The notes under the pieces: generated by a model
Databases searched by the model: none
What the model was told of the DNA's origin: nothing
What the model saw: the letters and a program-made list of their open reading frames with translations, nothing else
Made by a program: the position numbers and the translations under genes
Source: Komagataeibacter saccharivorans
GTDB taxonomy: Bacteria > Pseudomonadota > Alphaproteobacteria > Acetobacterales > Acetobacteraceae
Reading direction: 5' to 3'
Assembly: GCF_003207825.1 (NCBI RefSeq)
Contig: NZ_NKTY01000009.1
Coordinates: 42,896 to 106,895 of the forward strand
Length of the DNA stretch: 64,000 nucleotides
Part shown: piece after piece, positions 45,033-54,351 of the stretch
How positions within the stretch are numbered: position 1 is the stretch's first letter
Layout: each line of letters opens with the position of its first letter

Positions 45033-47429
45033 ATGCGTAACAGGAAGCTGCCGTTTCTTCTGTTCCTTTTGACAGGAATATCCACCGTCCCCATGCCGGG
45101 GTACGCTGCGGCAACGGCTGAAACACAGACCAAAGACAAGAAAACCACCCGTAATTCGGGTGAGGCGGAACAGCTTATCGTAACGGGCACCCGTACCACC
45201 AACCGCAAGCTTTACCAGAGCATGAGCCCGGTTGATGTGACCACCAAGCAGCAGATCCTGCGCACGGGCCAGACGAACCTGCGTGATGCGCTGATCGTGA
45301 CATCGCCGTCGGTCACGACGCCTGCATTCGGCACCGGGGCAGGCGGTCTGACCGATGCCATATCGCTGCGCGGCCTGAACCCGGACGAGACGCTCATCCT
45401 GATCAACGGGAAAAGACGCCACCCGACGGCCAATATCTATGCGTCTCCCGGTTCACAGCAGGGATCGACCCCAACCGATCTTGATATGATTCCGATGTCC
45501 ATGATCGATCATATCGAAATCCTGCGTGATGGCGCGGCCGCCCAGTACGGGTCCGACGCTGTTGCCGGTGTGGTCAACATCATCCTGAAATCACAGGATC
45601 ATGGCATTTCCGCCCAGAGCCTCGTTGGCAATTACGGGAACAATCAGGGCTTTACCGCGGGCGGCATGTTCAATGAGGGCTTCAGGATCGGCCATGGCGG
45701 TTCCCTGCAGCTCAGCTTCGATTACCGTCACCAGGACCCAACCCATCATGACGGCACGGATACACGCTATAACGCCAAGGTCGACCGGCTGTTCGGTATC
45801 CCGGCCAGTGACCGCGAGGCGTTGGGCGTCAACTTCAATCTGCCGCTTACGGAACACGTAACCTTTTACGGCAACGCAACCTATGCCCACAGGGATGCCA
45901 AGGCCTGGGCATTTTACCGCACCATGCCAAGCGGCTACTCTGGAATCTATCCCAACGGTTACAGCCCGATCCAGACATCAGACGAAAACGACATGGGTGT
46001 GACTGCGGGATTCAAGGGGGACAACTTCTTTGGTTTCTCGTGGGATGTCAGCAGCACGTATGGATCTGACTGGTTCCATAGTGGTCTGGATCAGTCGATC
46101 AACCTGGATCTGTTGCAGGCCACGGGCACGTCCCCCAACAGTTTCTCGATCGGCAATTACCGTAATGCGCAGTGGGTCAATAACGTCGATTTGCGCCGTT
46201 CGATCGCGGCGCCGTTCTTCGCGGCTCCGGTGGCGGTGGCGCTCGGGTTTGAAAACCGTAACGAGCAGTACGAGATGGGCGCAGGTGACGCCGCGTCGCT
46301 TTACGGCAATGGTTCACAGGCGTTGCCTGGCCTGCCCGACGTCGCATCCGGCGTGCATGGGCGCCATATCTACGCAGGCTATGCGGATGTAAACTTCAAG
46401 CCGCTCAATGGTTGGGAAGTCGATCTGGCAGGCCGTCTGGAACATTATTCCGACGTGGGCAACGCAATCAGCGGCAAGGTCTCCACCCGTTATGAGATCA
46501 ATAAGTGGGTTGCGATCCGTGGCACGATCAGCAACGGCTTCCGTGCCCCGACACTGGCGGAAGAAAACTTCACCAACCTGAATGTCAGCCCCGAAGCCGC
46601 CAGTGGCGTGCTGGCCGTCAATTCGGCGGCAGCACGGTCACTGGGTGCCAAGGCGCTCAAGCCAGAACGCTCTACCAACCTTAGCGGCGGTATTGTCATC
46701 AATCCGCTGAAAAAACTGCATATTGCTGCCGATGTCTACCAGATCAATATCCGTGATCGTATTGTGGAAGGGGGGTACGCCTCGGGCGCGGAAGCGCTGA
46801 ACGCCATCGATCTGTCCGGTATTCCAGTGCCGACCAGCCTCGATCCCTCGGCCGTTTCGGTCAACTACTTCACCAATGGGGCAAGCACACGTACGCAGGG
46901 GCTGGACATCACCGCGACCTATCTGACCGATTTCAAGAAGTATGGGCGTGTTGACTGGTCACTTGGCCTGAACCTGAACAGAACACGTGTATCGCACATG
47001 TCCTATAACAGTAACGGTACCCCCGTACTGAATGCCCAGCAGGTTGCGTTCCTGACAACGACAACGCCGCGCAGCAAGATCATCATGTCCGGGCACTGGT
47101 CACTGGGTCGATTTGACGCAACGCTGCGTGAAACACGCTGGGGTTCCGTGACCGACGAAATGCAATATACAACGGGTCCGAATGCATGGTCGGTCAATAC
47201 GTTCTTCCCGTTTGAAGCAAAACCACGGTGGGTGACCGATCTGGAATTCGGTTACGCGGCAACGCGCAACCTGCATCTGGCCATTGGTGGGAACAACATC
47301 TTCAATACCCACCCGACCGAAGTACCGGCGCAGGGACGTGCCTATGGCGTGACCAAGTATGATTATTATGCGTCGCAACTGGCCTTCAACGGTGGATTCT
47401 ATTACTTCCGCGCAGATATGAAGTTCTAA
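45033..47429 (+). CDS. TonB-dependent outer-membrane receptor
   Basis: A 798-residue receptor. A signal peptide (RKLPFLLFLLTGISTVPMPGYAA) is followed by the TonB-box-like EQLIVTGTR and the plug domain (about 55-180: MSPVDVTTKQQILRTG, DAISLRGLNPDETLILINGKRRHP, IEILRDGAAAQYGSDAVAGVVNIILK). The rest is a 22-strand beta-barrel that ends in an aromatic Phe (YFRADMKF), as outer-membrane proteins do. ATG 45033 is used because GGAG lies seven bases before it. It is followed after 185 bases by a secreted GH3 glycosidase gene in the same direction, which suggests uptake of a glycoside or glycosylated compound; siderophore uptake is an alternative. Confidence 0.9.
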   Translation: MRNRKLPFLLFLLTGISTVPMPGYAAATAETQTKDKKTTRNSGEAEQLIVTGTRTTNRKLYQSMSPVDVTTKQQILRTGQTNLRDALIVTSPSVTTPAFGTGAGGLTDAISLRGLNPDETLILINGKRRHPTANIYASPGSQQGSTPTDLDMIPMSMIDHIEILRDGAAAQYGSDAVAGVVNIILKSQDHGISAQSLVGNYGNNQGFTAGGMFNEGFRIGHGGSLQLSFDYRHQDPTHHDGTDTRYNAKVDRLFGIPASDREALGVNFNLPLTEHVTFYGNATYAHRDAKAWAFYRTMPSGYSGIYPNGYSPIQTSDENDMGVTAGFKGDNFFGFSWDVSSTYGSDWFHSGLDQSINLDLLQATGTSPNSFSIGNYRNAQWVNNVDLRRSIAAPFFAAPVAVALGFENRNEQYEMGAGDAASLYGNGSQALPGLPDVASGVHGRHIYAGYADVNFKPLNGWEVDLAGRLEHYSDVGNAISGKVSTRYEINKWVAIRGTISNGFRAPTLAEENFTNLNVSPEAASGVLAVNSAAARSLGAKALKPERSTNLSGGIVINPLKKLHIAADVYQINIRDRIVEGGYASGAEALNAIDLSGIPVPTSLDPSAVSVNYFTNGASTRTQGLDITATYLTDFKKYGRVDWSLGLNLNRTRVSHMSYNSNGTPVLNAQQVAFLTTTTPRSKIIMSGHWSLGRFDATLRETRWGSVTDEMQYTTGPNAWSVNTFFPFEAKPRWVTDLEFGYAATRNLHLAIGGNNIFNTHPTEVPAQGRAYGVTKYDYYASQLAFNGGFYYFRADMKF

Positions 47430-47454
47430 AAACCTCATATCCATCAGCAATACA

Positions 47455-47512
47455 GTCCGCGTCCTGCGAAAGATCCTGCCGCCATGGGGTCACAACCCGC
47501 GCAGGACCGGAC
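47455..47512. terminator. Imperfect stem-loop between receptor and glycosidase genes
   Basis: GTCCGCGTCCTGCG (47455-47468) pairs with CGCAGGACCGGAC (47500-47512), leaving one bulge. There is no T-run after it, so it may attenuate rather than end transcription between the two genes. Confidence 0.45.
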
Positions 47513-47614
47513 TTCTGTCCCCCTGCAGTAGCAGACCCTTCGGGACGGTATCATGCGCCTGGTCGGGAAAACGGTCAGGCGCAGGTATGTATAATATTAG
47601 AAAGGGACAGGTAC

Positions 47615-50395
47615 ATGGTCATGCCAACCCGGATTCTTGCAGCCCTCACCTCGCGCTGGCCAGACAGGCCAGTCCATGGACTGGCCCGGATCCTGAAAAA
47701 ACGCAGCACAATACTTCTATATGGCAGTGCCTGCTGTCTGGCCCTGTCGGTCTGCAATCCCTTCCACCCCGCGCAGGCTGCCGACCAGGAGGATGCGGAC
47801 GTCAGGGCAACCCGTATCGCGTCCAGCCTGCTGAAGCAGATGACCCTTCAGGAAAAGCTGAACCTTATCCGGGGAACGGAAGAACCTGCGGCGCACAATG
47901 ATGGGGAGGCAGGCTACCTGCCGGGCGTAAAACGGCTGAATGTGCCACCGCTGCGCATGGCGGACGGACCGCCGGGACTGCTGCTGAGCAAACCATCGGT
48001 CGCTGAAGTCGCGACCATGGGGGTTGCGGCCACATTCGACCCGAAGCTTGCATTTGATAATGGCGTCCTGATTGCGGATGAAGCCAATCGACTGAATATT
48101 GACGTTGTCCTGCAGCCTTTCATCAATATAGATCGGGATATCACCTATTCCCGGGCCTATAATACTTTTGGCGAGGACCCGACCCTGACATCCGTGATCG
48201 GTGCTGCTGAAATACGCGGCATCCAGTCACGCAACGTCATGGCCGATGCCAAGCATTTCATCGGCTACGATACTGACGGCCAACATGTCTTTATTGATGA
48301 ACAGCCGCTGCACGAAATCTATCTGGCCCCGTTCGAAGCCGCCATCAACGCCCATGTTGCATCGATCATGTGTGCGTATAATATGATCAATGGACCTTAC
48401 GCCTGCGCAAACAGGGCGCTTATGGACCATGTGCTGCGTGATGAGCTGGGCTTCAAAGGGTTTGTCGTATCGGACTGGGGCGCGGTGCATGATAATCTGG
48501 GCCTGACGGCGGGTCTGGACATGGAAATGCCGGGGCACCTCAATCCGACCAATCCCTTTGCGGGCATCATTCCCGCTTATTATGACAATACGCCGCCGCC
48601 CCACCATGTTCCGCCACCCGACTTTGATGCCATGCATCGTATCTTTGAAGGGACCATTCCCGAAGAACCGCAGCCCGAGCCGGTAAAGTGGGATGTCCTG
48701 TTTCCCGTCAATCACCAGTTCAGAAACCTGTATGACGCCCTGCACGACGGGGCGGTGACGCAGGCTGAAATCGACCGCGCGGCGGGGCGTGTCCTGTTTG
48801 AAATGGCCCTGTTCGGTCGGTTGCCGGGCACGACGGGTCAGGGGACAGGCACGCGCCTTACGCCCGGGCAGGTTGACGACATCAATGAACGCACCAGTGC
48901 TGCATCTGCCGTCCTGCTCAGGAATGTCCATCATGTGCTACCGCTCACCCCTGATGACCTGACGGACCTGGCGGTTATCGGGCCGGGGGGCTCACAGGTT
49001 ATTGCGGTTGGCAAACCCAATGAACGTTCACTGGGTGAACCTGATCATCAGGTCAGCCCCGTTACCGCGCTGCGCCAGATCGGGGGTGGGAAGGCCCATA
49101 TCCAGACCGCCGTTGCGGATGACATGGATGGCCACGTCATCGCCGCGGACCATGTTATCAGCCCCGTGCCACAGGACATGGGGCGCAAGGCAGGGCAGGC
49201 GCCACTTTCTGCCCTGACCGCAGCTACGGGCGCCACCGTGCCCGCAGGCAGCACGATGGACTGGAGCGGTGATCTCCAGATTGATGAAGAAGGGGAATAC
49301 TGGCTGTGCCTGCATGTGCTGGGTGCGCGGGCCGACATTATCGTGGATGGCACGCGCATCGGCGGCACCCATGCCCTGAAGGGCGGTCTGCACGGGGATA
49401 TTGTCGAACCCAATCAGGATAACCTGCTACCGGGCACGGACGGACTGGACAACGTGCGTGTGCCGGTCAAACTGGCTACCGGCAGACATAAGGTTGTGAT
49501 CCATGCCGTACCCGATGATTCCGGTACCCCCGAAAGACTAAGGCTGGCATGGGCAACGCCAGCAACACGCCGGGCGGACCGGGATCATGCGGTTGATGTC
49601 GCCCGGCATGCACGCAAGGTCATCCTTTTCCTGTGGAGCCGGGGCCAGCCGCCCTTCCAGCTTCCGGGTGAGCAGAATGAACTGGCGGAGGCCGTTCTGG
49701 CCGCCAATCCCCATACGGTCATCATGCTCAATACAAGCCAGCCCGTGGCGCTGCCCTGGCTTGATAAGGCACCGGCCGTGATGGAAATGTGGTGGTCAGG
49801 CGACCGGGGTGGCGTTGCCGCAGCCAGGGTTCTGACGGGACAGGTCAATCCTGCTGGCCGTCTGCCCGTTACATGGGGCAGGCAACTGAGCGATTATCCC
49901 GCAACCGACCCGATGCACAAGGAGCGCTCCGGCGCGGGACAGGACGAAAAGACCGTGTTCTCGGAAGGGGTGAATATTGGCTATCGTGCCTTCCTTAAAT
50001 CCGGTCGCAGGCCCCTGTTCCCGTTCGGGCATGGCCTGTCCTACAGCCGTTTTGCCTATTCGCGGCTACATATTGATGCCAATAATGCAGGTGGCCTGGA
50101 CGTCCGGTTCAGGATCAGGAACAGCGGCGGGGCCGGGGGGGATGAAGTTCCTCAGGTCTATATCGACGCCCCCGGGACGCCTGTACCCGGTGCCGATCTT
50201 GCCGTAAGAAGCCTTGTCGCTTTCGACAGGGTGCATCTTGATGCCGGGGAAAGCCGGGACATTACGCTGCATATAGCTCCCCGTGCCCTGCAGTACTGGT
50301 CCACACATGACCATGCATGGCGCAAGGTGCCGGGGACACGCCCGATCCTGGTCGGTGCTTCGTCAGGCGACATCCGGCTGAAGGGCAGGATCTGA
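47615..50395 (+). CDS. Secreted glycoside hydrolase family 3 enzyme with PA14-like domain
   Basis: A 926-residue glycosidase. An N-terminal hydrophobic segment (about 30-55) acts as signal or anchor. The (beta/alpha)8 domain (about 60-370) has LPGVKRLNVPPLRMADGPPG, ADAKHFIGYDTDGQH and the nucleophile Asp in GFVVSDWGAVHDN. Residues about 520-640 form a PA14-like insertion (EEGEYWLCLHVLGARADIIVDGTRIGG). The alpha/beta sandwich and fibronectin-like C-terminus (FPFGHGLSYSRFAY; AGESRDITLHI) follow. This order is that of PA14-containing beta-glucosidases. A second Met at 47621 is possible. It probably frees glucose or aglycones from glycosides in the periplasm or outside, in step with the receptor upstream. 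Confidence 0.88.
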   Translation: MVMPTRILAALTSRWPDRPVHGLARILKKRSTILLYGSACCLALSVCNPFHPAQAADQEDADVRATRIASSLLKQMTLQEKLNLIRGTEEPAAHNDGEAGYLPGVKRLNVPPLRMADGPPGLLLSKPSVAEVATMGVAATFDPKLAFDNGVLIADEANRLNIDVVLQPFINIDRDITYSRAYNTFGEDPTLTSVIGAAEIRGIQSRNVMADAKHFIGYDTDGQHVFIDEQPLHEIYLAPFEAAINAHVASIMCAYNMINGPYACANRALMDHVLRDELGFKGFVVSDWGAVHDNLGLTAGLDMEMPGHLNPTNPFAGIIPAYYDNTPPPHHVPPPDFDAMHRIFEGTIPEEPQPEPVKWDVLFPVNHQFRNLYDALHDGAVTQAEIDRAAGRVLFEMALFGRLPGTTGQGTGTRLTPGQVDDINERTSAASAVLLRNVHHVLPLTPDDLTDLAVIGPGGSQVIAVGKPNERSLGEPDHQVSPVTALRQIGGGKAHIQTAVADDMDGHVIAADHVISPVPQDMGRKAGQAPLSALTAATGATVPAGSTMDWSGDLQIDEEGEYWLCLHVLGARADIIVDGTRIGGTHALKGGLHGDIVEPNQDNLLPGTDGLDNVRVPVKLATGRHKVVIHAVPDDSGTPERLRLAWATPATRRADRDHAVDVARHARKVILFLWSRGQPPFQLPGEQNELAEAVLAANPHTVIMLNTSQPVALPWLDKAPAVMEMWWSGDRGGVAAARVLTGQVNPAGRLPVTWGRQLSDYPATDPMHKERSGAGQDEKTVFSEGVNIGYRAFLKSGRRPLFPFGHGLSYSRFAYSRLHIDANNAGGLDVRFRIRNSGGAGGDEVPQVYIDAPGTPVPGADLAVRSLVAFDRVHLDAGESRDITLHIAPRALQYWSTHDHAWRKVPGTRPILVGASSGDIRLKGRI

Positions 50396-50405
50396 CCTGA
50401 CCGCA

Positions 50406-50430
50406 ACCCCGCGTTCCATCGGAACGTGGG
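50406..50430. terminator. Hairpin after the GH3 gene
   Basis: CCCCGCGTTCC (50406-50416) and GGAACGTGGGG (50420-50430) form an 11-base stem with one G-T pair and a three-base loop, 10 bases after the stop. It lacks a T-tract. It is the probable 3' end of the glycosidase transcript. Confidence 0.6.
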
Positions 50431-50489
50431 GGCCGATAATGGCCACGGCACAGAATATGGACAGAACCAGCAGGAGAGGGCTGACGCAG

Positions 50490-50934
50490 GGACCGACGGA
50501 ACAGGCAGTCTGGTTTGCCATTCAAGAGCACGGCAACCAGCCGCCTGCGGATCCGTTCAATGGAGACGGGCAGGACACGGTCCTGAAACGGCGCGCCATT
50601 GCGCAGGACGCCAGACTTGCGCCCCAGTACTCCAATATAATGCCATGGATCATAAACCGTCCGCTCCCGCCCGAACGGGCGGACATGGACACCAATCGTC
50701 CGGTCATCCTGCCGGATCTCGATGCGAGCGGCATAAGCCCTGAATTCCACCGGGCGACCAACCGCACTGCTGAAGAGGGAATACCGACTGTTGTCAAAGC
50801 GGACCAGGCAGGTTTTCGTGACAGAGGCCGTGCGGGCATGGAACCCGTCAAAAGAACCGGTGCCGCGCACCCGGCCAGGAACATATCCAAGACCGTTTTC
50901 TCCGGGACATCCGGATGCATCTGAATTCCTCTTA
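50490..50934 (-). pseudogene. IS21-family istA transposase fragment
   Basis: The minus strand reads TASVTKTCLVRFDNSRYSLF, AVGRPVEFRAYAARIEIRQDD, ERTVYDPWHYIGVLGRKSG and VLRNGAPFQDRVLPVSIERIRRRL, which are the C-terminal region of IS21-type IstA transposases. The catalytic N-terminal part is absent; homology begins at the IS5 boundary at 50935 and fades near 50600. It is the remnant of an element cut by the IS5 copy or joined to it by deletion. Confidence 0.75.
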
Positions 50935-51632
50935 GGCTCAGGACTCATAGCCAGAAGATGACGGTTGCAGCGAGGCAAATGGCTGAGAAGAAGACGGTCG
51001 GGCATCTGTCATAGCGTGTTGCGACCCGCCGCCAGTCCTTGAGGCGGCCGAACATGATTTCGATGCGGTTGCGTCTTTTGTATTTTCGCTTGTCGTATTT
51101 GACTGGTTTTCCGCGGGATCTTCTTCCCGGAATGCAGGGCCTGATCCCTTTTTCCTCCAAGGCATCCCGGAACCAGTCAGCATCATAACCCCGATCCGCC
51201 AGCAACCACTGTGCCATGGGAAGGCTGTCCAGCAGAGCAGAGGCTCCGGTGTAATCACTGATCTGTCCGGCTGTCATAAAGAAGCTCAGCGGTCGTCCGT
51301 TCTGATCGGTGACCGCATGCAGCCTGGTGTTCATGCTCCCCTTTAGTGCGTCCGATCAAGCGACATGGATCCCCTTTTTTAACCGCAGGCTTGAAGCCGT
51401 GCGGTGTGCCTTGAGATAGGGCGTATCACGCCAGCGCATACCATTGCGGTTCACAAAAATGATGCCGCTCAGCACGCGGCGGTCATCAACGCGAGGTTTA
51501 CCATGGCTCTTGGGAAAGAACGGCCGCAGACGCTCCATCTGTTCATCCGTCAGCCAAAACAATTCGCTCATCTTCAATCTCCTTGCAAAGCCTGAATCAA
51601 AATTCCCTACACAAATCAATAGGTCATGAGCC
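50935..51632 (-). mobile_element. IS5-family insertion sequence, internally deleted
   Basis: Ends begin GGCTCAGGAC at 50935 and, as complement, GGCTCATGAC at 51632, with TA outside both ends. The 698-base length is short for the family because about 45 transposase codons are missing. A diverged second copy starts at 63901. Confidence 0.8.
50945..51571 (-). pseudogene. IS5-family transposase pseudogene
   Basis: ATG 51571 starts MSELFWLTDEQMERLRPFFPK ... MRWRDTPY, which then joins directly to LKAHRTASSLRLKKG; the segment that normally links these two, including the first catalytic Asp, is deleted. An in-frame TGA follows at 51356-51358. The C-terminal part continues in the same frame, MNTRLHAVTDQNGRPLSFF to VATRYDRCPTVFFSAICLAA. 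It cannot make an active transposase. Confidence 0.82.
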
Positions 51633-51634
51633 TA

Positions 51635-51842
51635 AAATCCACGCCGAGGCCATTCATATCTGGGCGACATCAGCCCCCTCGCTTTCGAAGCAAGGGGGGC
51701 GTAATCACTTCCTGACCGGCACAAAACCGTCGCAAGTCCAGACTGGCGCATGGCATCCCGGTTATCCTGACGGAACAGGCTGCTGAACAAAATGCCTGAC
51801 GGTGGGGTAAACACAGATCCATATTCCAACAAGCGCCTTGTT
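51635..51842. other. Short intergenic stretch, unidentified debris
   Basis: These 208 bases between the IS5 end and the alpha/beta hydrolase stop have no recognised gene. An open frame on the minus strand (about 65 residues) has no domain I know and may be old mobile-element sequence. Confidence 0.35.
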
Positions 51843-52697
51843 CTATCTCAAGGTAGAAGTTCGGATCGTGGCATCCAGCCATGTAATGATCCTGGTAATG
51901 ACCTCTGCCTCAATGCCGAAATAACCGTGTGGCGTAAGCGAACCACAGTTTTTTCCAGACCGGGTTTTACCGCCTGCCACCATTAACACGGTGACTTCAT
52001 GACTGCCTGTCATGGCCGAGCCAATTCGTTTTGCGTCTTGTGACGGGGCGACGTTGCATCGGTCATCGCGATTGGCAACAACAAGAACCGGCGGCTGTAC
52101 CTTCTCTGGATGGGCACTGAAAACGGTTTCCCCGCTACTTCCCATAACGGACACCGATTCAGTCAGCACAACACCGGCAATATCCCCCGGAGCGGCATGG
52201 ACCGCGCCATTGACGGCGGCAATCGCACCCTGACTTGTACCGAGCAGAAAAACAGGGCCTGAATCCTGCCAGTGTACGAAAACGATGATATCCTCGACAA
52301 GATGGGCATAGTACGCGGAACTACGCTGCCCCCGAAGATTGCGGTGGCCAACCGTGTCCGGAATGAGCACCGCATAGCCGTGCCTATTCCATGCCTCGCG
52401 GGTTCGCACGACGAAGTTGTCGGCATGCCGGATGCGCCCGTCCTGCCCGAGACCGATGTCACCTGTTCCGCCAGGAAACATGATGATCGTTGCCCGTGAC
52501 CGCTCCGAAGAACTGAAGATGGCCCGGACAGACCCGCCCGCCCGGAGAGGTATGGTCATAACACGTTCATCGATGTCCGGATCTACGATATTGGCAGTGG
52601 TCCTTGGGGCAGGACGGTCGCTGGCATCAGCCACTACTGACAGGAGTGCGCAGCATATAGCGAGCACGACCATTGTGCAGTGCCTGTATTCCGACAT
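51843..52697 (-). CDS. Secreted alpha/beta hydrolase
   Basis: A 284-residue hydrolase with a signal peptide (TMVVLAICCALLSVVADA). The oxyanion strand reads ATIIMFPGGTGDIGLG, the nucleophile elbow is VFLLGTSQGAIAAVNGA, and the acid lies near VLVVANRDDRCNVAPS. The catalytic His is probably in LTPHGYFGIE. It resembles dienelactone-hydrolase-like or BAAT-type enzymes. ATG 52697 is favoured by an AGGA site six bases before it; an in-frame ATG at 52724 is weaker. It is divergent from the mocR gene. It could hydrolyse an ester or amide outside the cytoplasm whose product concerns the Nit1C cluster, but this is only positional inference. Confidence 0.8.
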   Translation of the reverse strand: MSEYRHCTMVVLAICCALLSVVADASDRPAPRTTANIVDPDIDERVMTIPLRAGGSVRAIFSSSERSRATIIMFPGGTGDIGLGQDGRIRHADNFVVRTREAWNRHGYAVLIPDTVGHRNLRGQRSSAYYAHLVEDIIVFVHWQDSGPVFLLGTSQGAIAAVNGAVHAAPGDIAGVVLTESVSVMGSSGETVFSAHPEKVQPPVLVVANRDDRCNVAPSQDAKRIGSAMTGSHEVTVLMVAGGKTRSGKNCGSLTPHGYFGIEAEVITRIITWLDATIRTSTLR

Positions 52698-52947
52698 GGT
52701 CCTGCCGAGATCGGTTCTGATCATCTCATCCTGTTCTCGGACTAATAACTTCTCATTGCCTTAATTTCAGGTCTGGTCTTCCAGCCACCTTGTATAGAAT
52801 CTTCAGCCTCCCGCAGAAATACATTCCCGGTCGAGATGGGTAAGCCCCCCCTGCGCCGAATATCCAGTCTTGCCGGTATCGTTATTGCGCTGATTGTATG
52901 GCACATGGTCAAATGGAATTCCATTGAATGTATGGAATTTTCATACC
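52698..52947. promoter_or_regulatory. Divergent promoter region of hydrolase and mocR genes with TTGTATG sites
   Basis: It contains TTGTATGG at 52894-52901, ATGTATGG at 52928-52935, the perfect palindrome AATGGAATTCCATT at 52912-52925, and two direct copies of ATGGAATT (52913-52920, 52932-52939) 19 bases apart. MocR proteins bind direct repeats near their own promoters. The TTGTATG element recurs upstream of the Nit1C cluster. Confidence 0.6.
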
Positions 52948-54351
52948 ATGTCTGCATACCCTTATCTGGTCCACTGGAAAGAAGAGATCAGCCGCAGTCC
53001 GAATGCGATATACATGACACTGGCTGATGCCCTGGCACTTTCCATCCGCAAGGGAGATCTGCGCGAAGGGGACAGGCTGCCGCCACAGCGAACAATCGCG
53101 GAGCATCTTGGCACCAATCTGACGACCGTGACCCGGGCGTTTACCGAGGCGCGGCGGCGTGGCCTGATTGACGCGACGGTCGGCCGGGGCACCTTTGTCC
53201 GTGTTGGTGCAGGGGAAAGCCACTGGCGTCATACCGGTCCCGCCGTGGTTGACCTGACCATGAACCTGCCGCCCATCCCGCAGGACCCGCCCCTTCAACG
53301 CGTTATCCAGAGCGATATTACGGCTATCCTGAAGCAGCAGGATCTGAACAGCCTGATGTCCTATCGGGTAACGGGCGGCACACAGGAAGAACGCCAGCTG
53401 GGCGCGAAATGGATCGCGCCCGTCATCGGGCAGCGGCGAACGGACGAAATCCTTGTCTCACCGGGCGCTCAGAGTGCGCTTGCGGCGATCGTCAGCACGC
53501 ACACCCAGCCCGGCGATGTCATTGTCACCGATCGTATTGCTTATCCAGGCATCCGGACCATCGCAGCGCAGTTCGATCTCATTCTGGTCGGTGTGGACAG
53601 TGACATGGAAGGCATGATGCCGGACCAGCTTGATCGGGTCTGCGCCGAGCATCATCCCCGGATGCTCTACTGCATTCCGACCATCCACAATCCCACCACA
53701 GCCACGATGTCCCTGCAACGGCGCAAGGACATCCTGAAGGTCGCCCAGCGCCATCATCTGCATATTGCCGAGGACGACCCCTACAGTCTTTTGATGGACA
53801 ATCCGCTGCCAGCACTTGCAGCCCTAGACCATAGCCGTGTCAGCTATGTGGCCACCCTCGCCAAGACGATCAGTCCTGGCCTGCGCACGGCTTATGTTGC
53901 CCTGCCCAATGCGGATATGACCCGGCGGGTTACGGCGGCCATCCGGGCCATAGCCCTGACCAATGCCGGCCTGCTTAGCGCGTTGACAGCGCGGTGGATG
54001 CAGACGCAGCAGGCCCATACGATCCTGCATGCCATCCGCACGGAACTGCGCCTGCGCCAGTCCATTGCCCGCAAGGTGCTTGGGGAGGGGCACTGCATGA
54101 ATCCGGACGGACCGCATGTCTGGCTGAAACTGCCGGACTGGTGGGGCAGTGCGGATTTTGTGGCCTATGCCCGCAGGCGGGGTCTGGCGCTGGTGCCCAG
54201 TACCGTTTTCACCATCAGTGGCGAGCCCCCGCAGCGGGCGCGGATCGCATTGGGCAGCGCACCAGATGCCGCGAGCCTTGAGGAATCCCTGCACGGGGTG
54301 CTGTCTGTCCTGCAGCACAAACGCTCCCCCGGTTTTGCCGATATTGTGTGA
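52948..54351 (+). CDS. MocR-type regulator (GntR HTH fused to aminotransferase-like domain)
   Basis: A 467-residue regulator. The N-terminal GntR winged helix (about 15-80) reads MTLADALALSIRKGDLREGDRLPPQRTIAEHLGTNLTTVTRAFTEARRRGLI. The PLP-binding fold-type I domain (about 100-460) has LVSPGAQSALAAI, PTIHNPTTATMS and the probable PLP lysine in ATLAKTISPGLRTAY. The ATG at 52948 makes the usual length; an upstream in-frame extension overlaps the operator region. The nearest downstream gene is the start of the Nit1C cluster, 340 bases away in the same direction. It probably senses an amino acid or PLP adduct and controls neighbours; shared upstream motifs support this. Confidence 0.9.
   Translation: MSAYPYLVHWKEEISRSPNAIYMTLADALALSIRKGDLREGDRLPPQRTIAEHLGTNLTTVTRAFTEARRRGLIDATVGRGTFVRVGAGESHWRHTGPAVVDLTMNLPPIPQDPPLQRVIQSDITAILKQQDLNSLMSYRVTGGTQEERQLGAKWIAPVIGQRRTDEILVSPGAQSALAAIVSTHTQPGDVIVTDRIAYPGIRTIAAQFDLILVGVDSDMEGMMPDQLDRVCAEHHPRMLYCIPTIHNPTTATMSLQRRKDILKVAQRHHLHIAEDDPYSLLMDNPLPALAALDHSRVSYVATLAKTISPGLRTAYVALPNADMTRRVTAAIRAIALTNAGLLSALTARWMQTQQAHTILHAIRTELRLRQSIARKVLGEGHCMNPDGPHVWLKLPDWWGSADFVAYARRRGLALVPSTVFTISGEPPQRARIALGSAPDAASLEESLHGVLSVLQHKRSPGFADIV

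Noticed and set aside
50262..51005. A single 247-residue protein on the minus strand
   Set aside because: The frame joins the antisense of the IS5 end, the istA fragment and the antisense of the GH3 3' end; only the istA part has homology.
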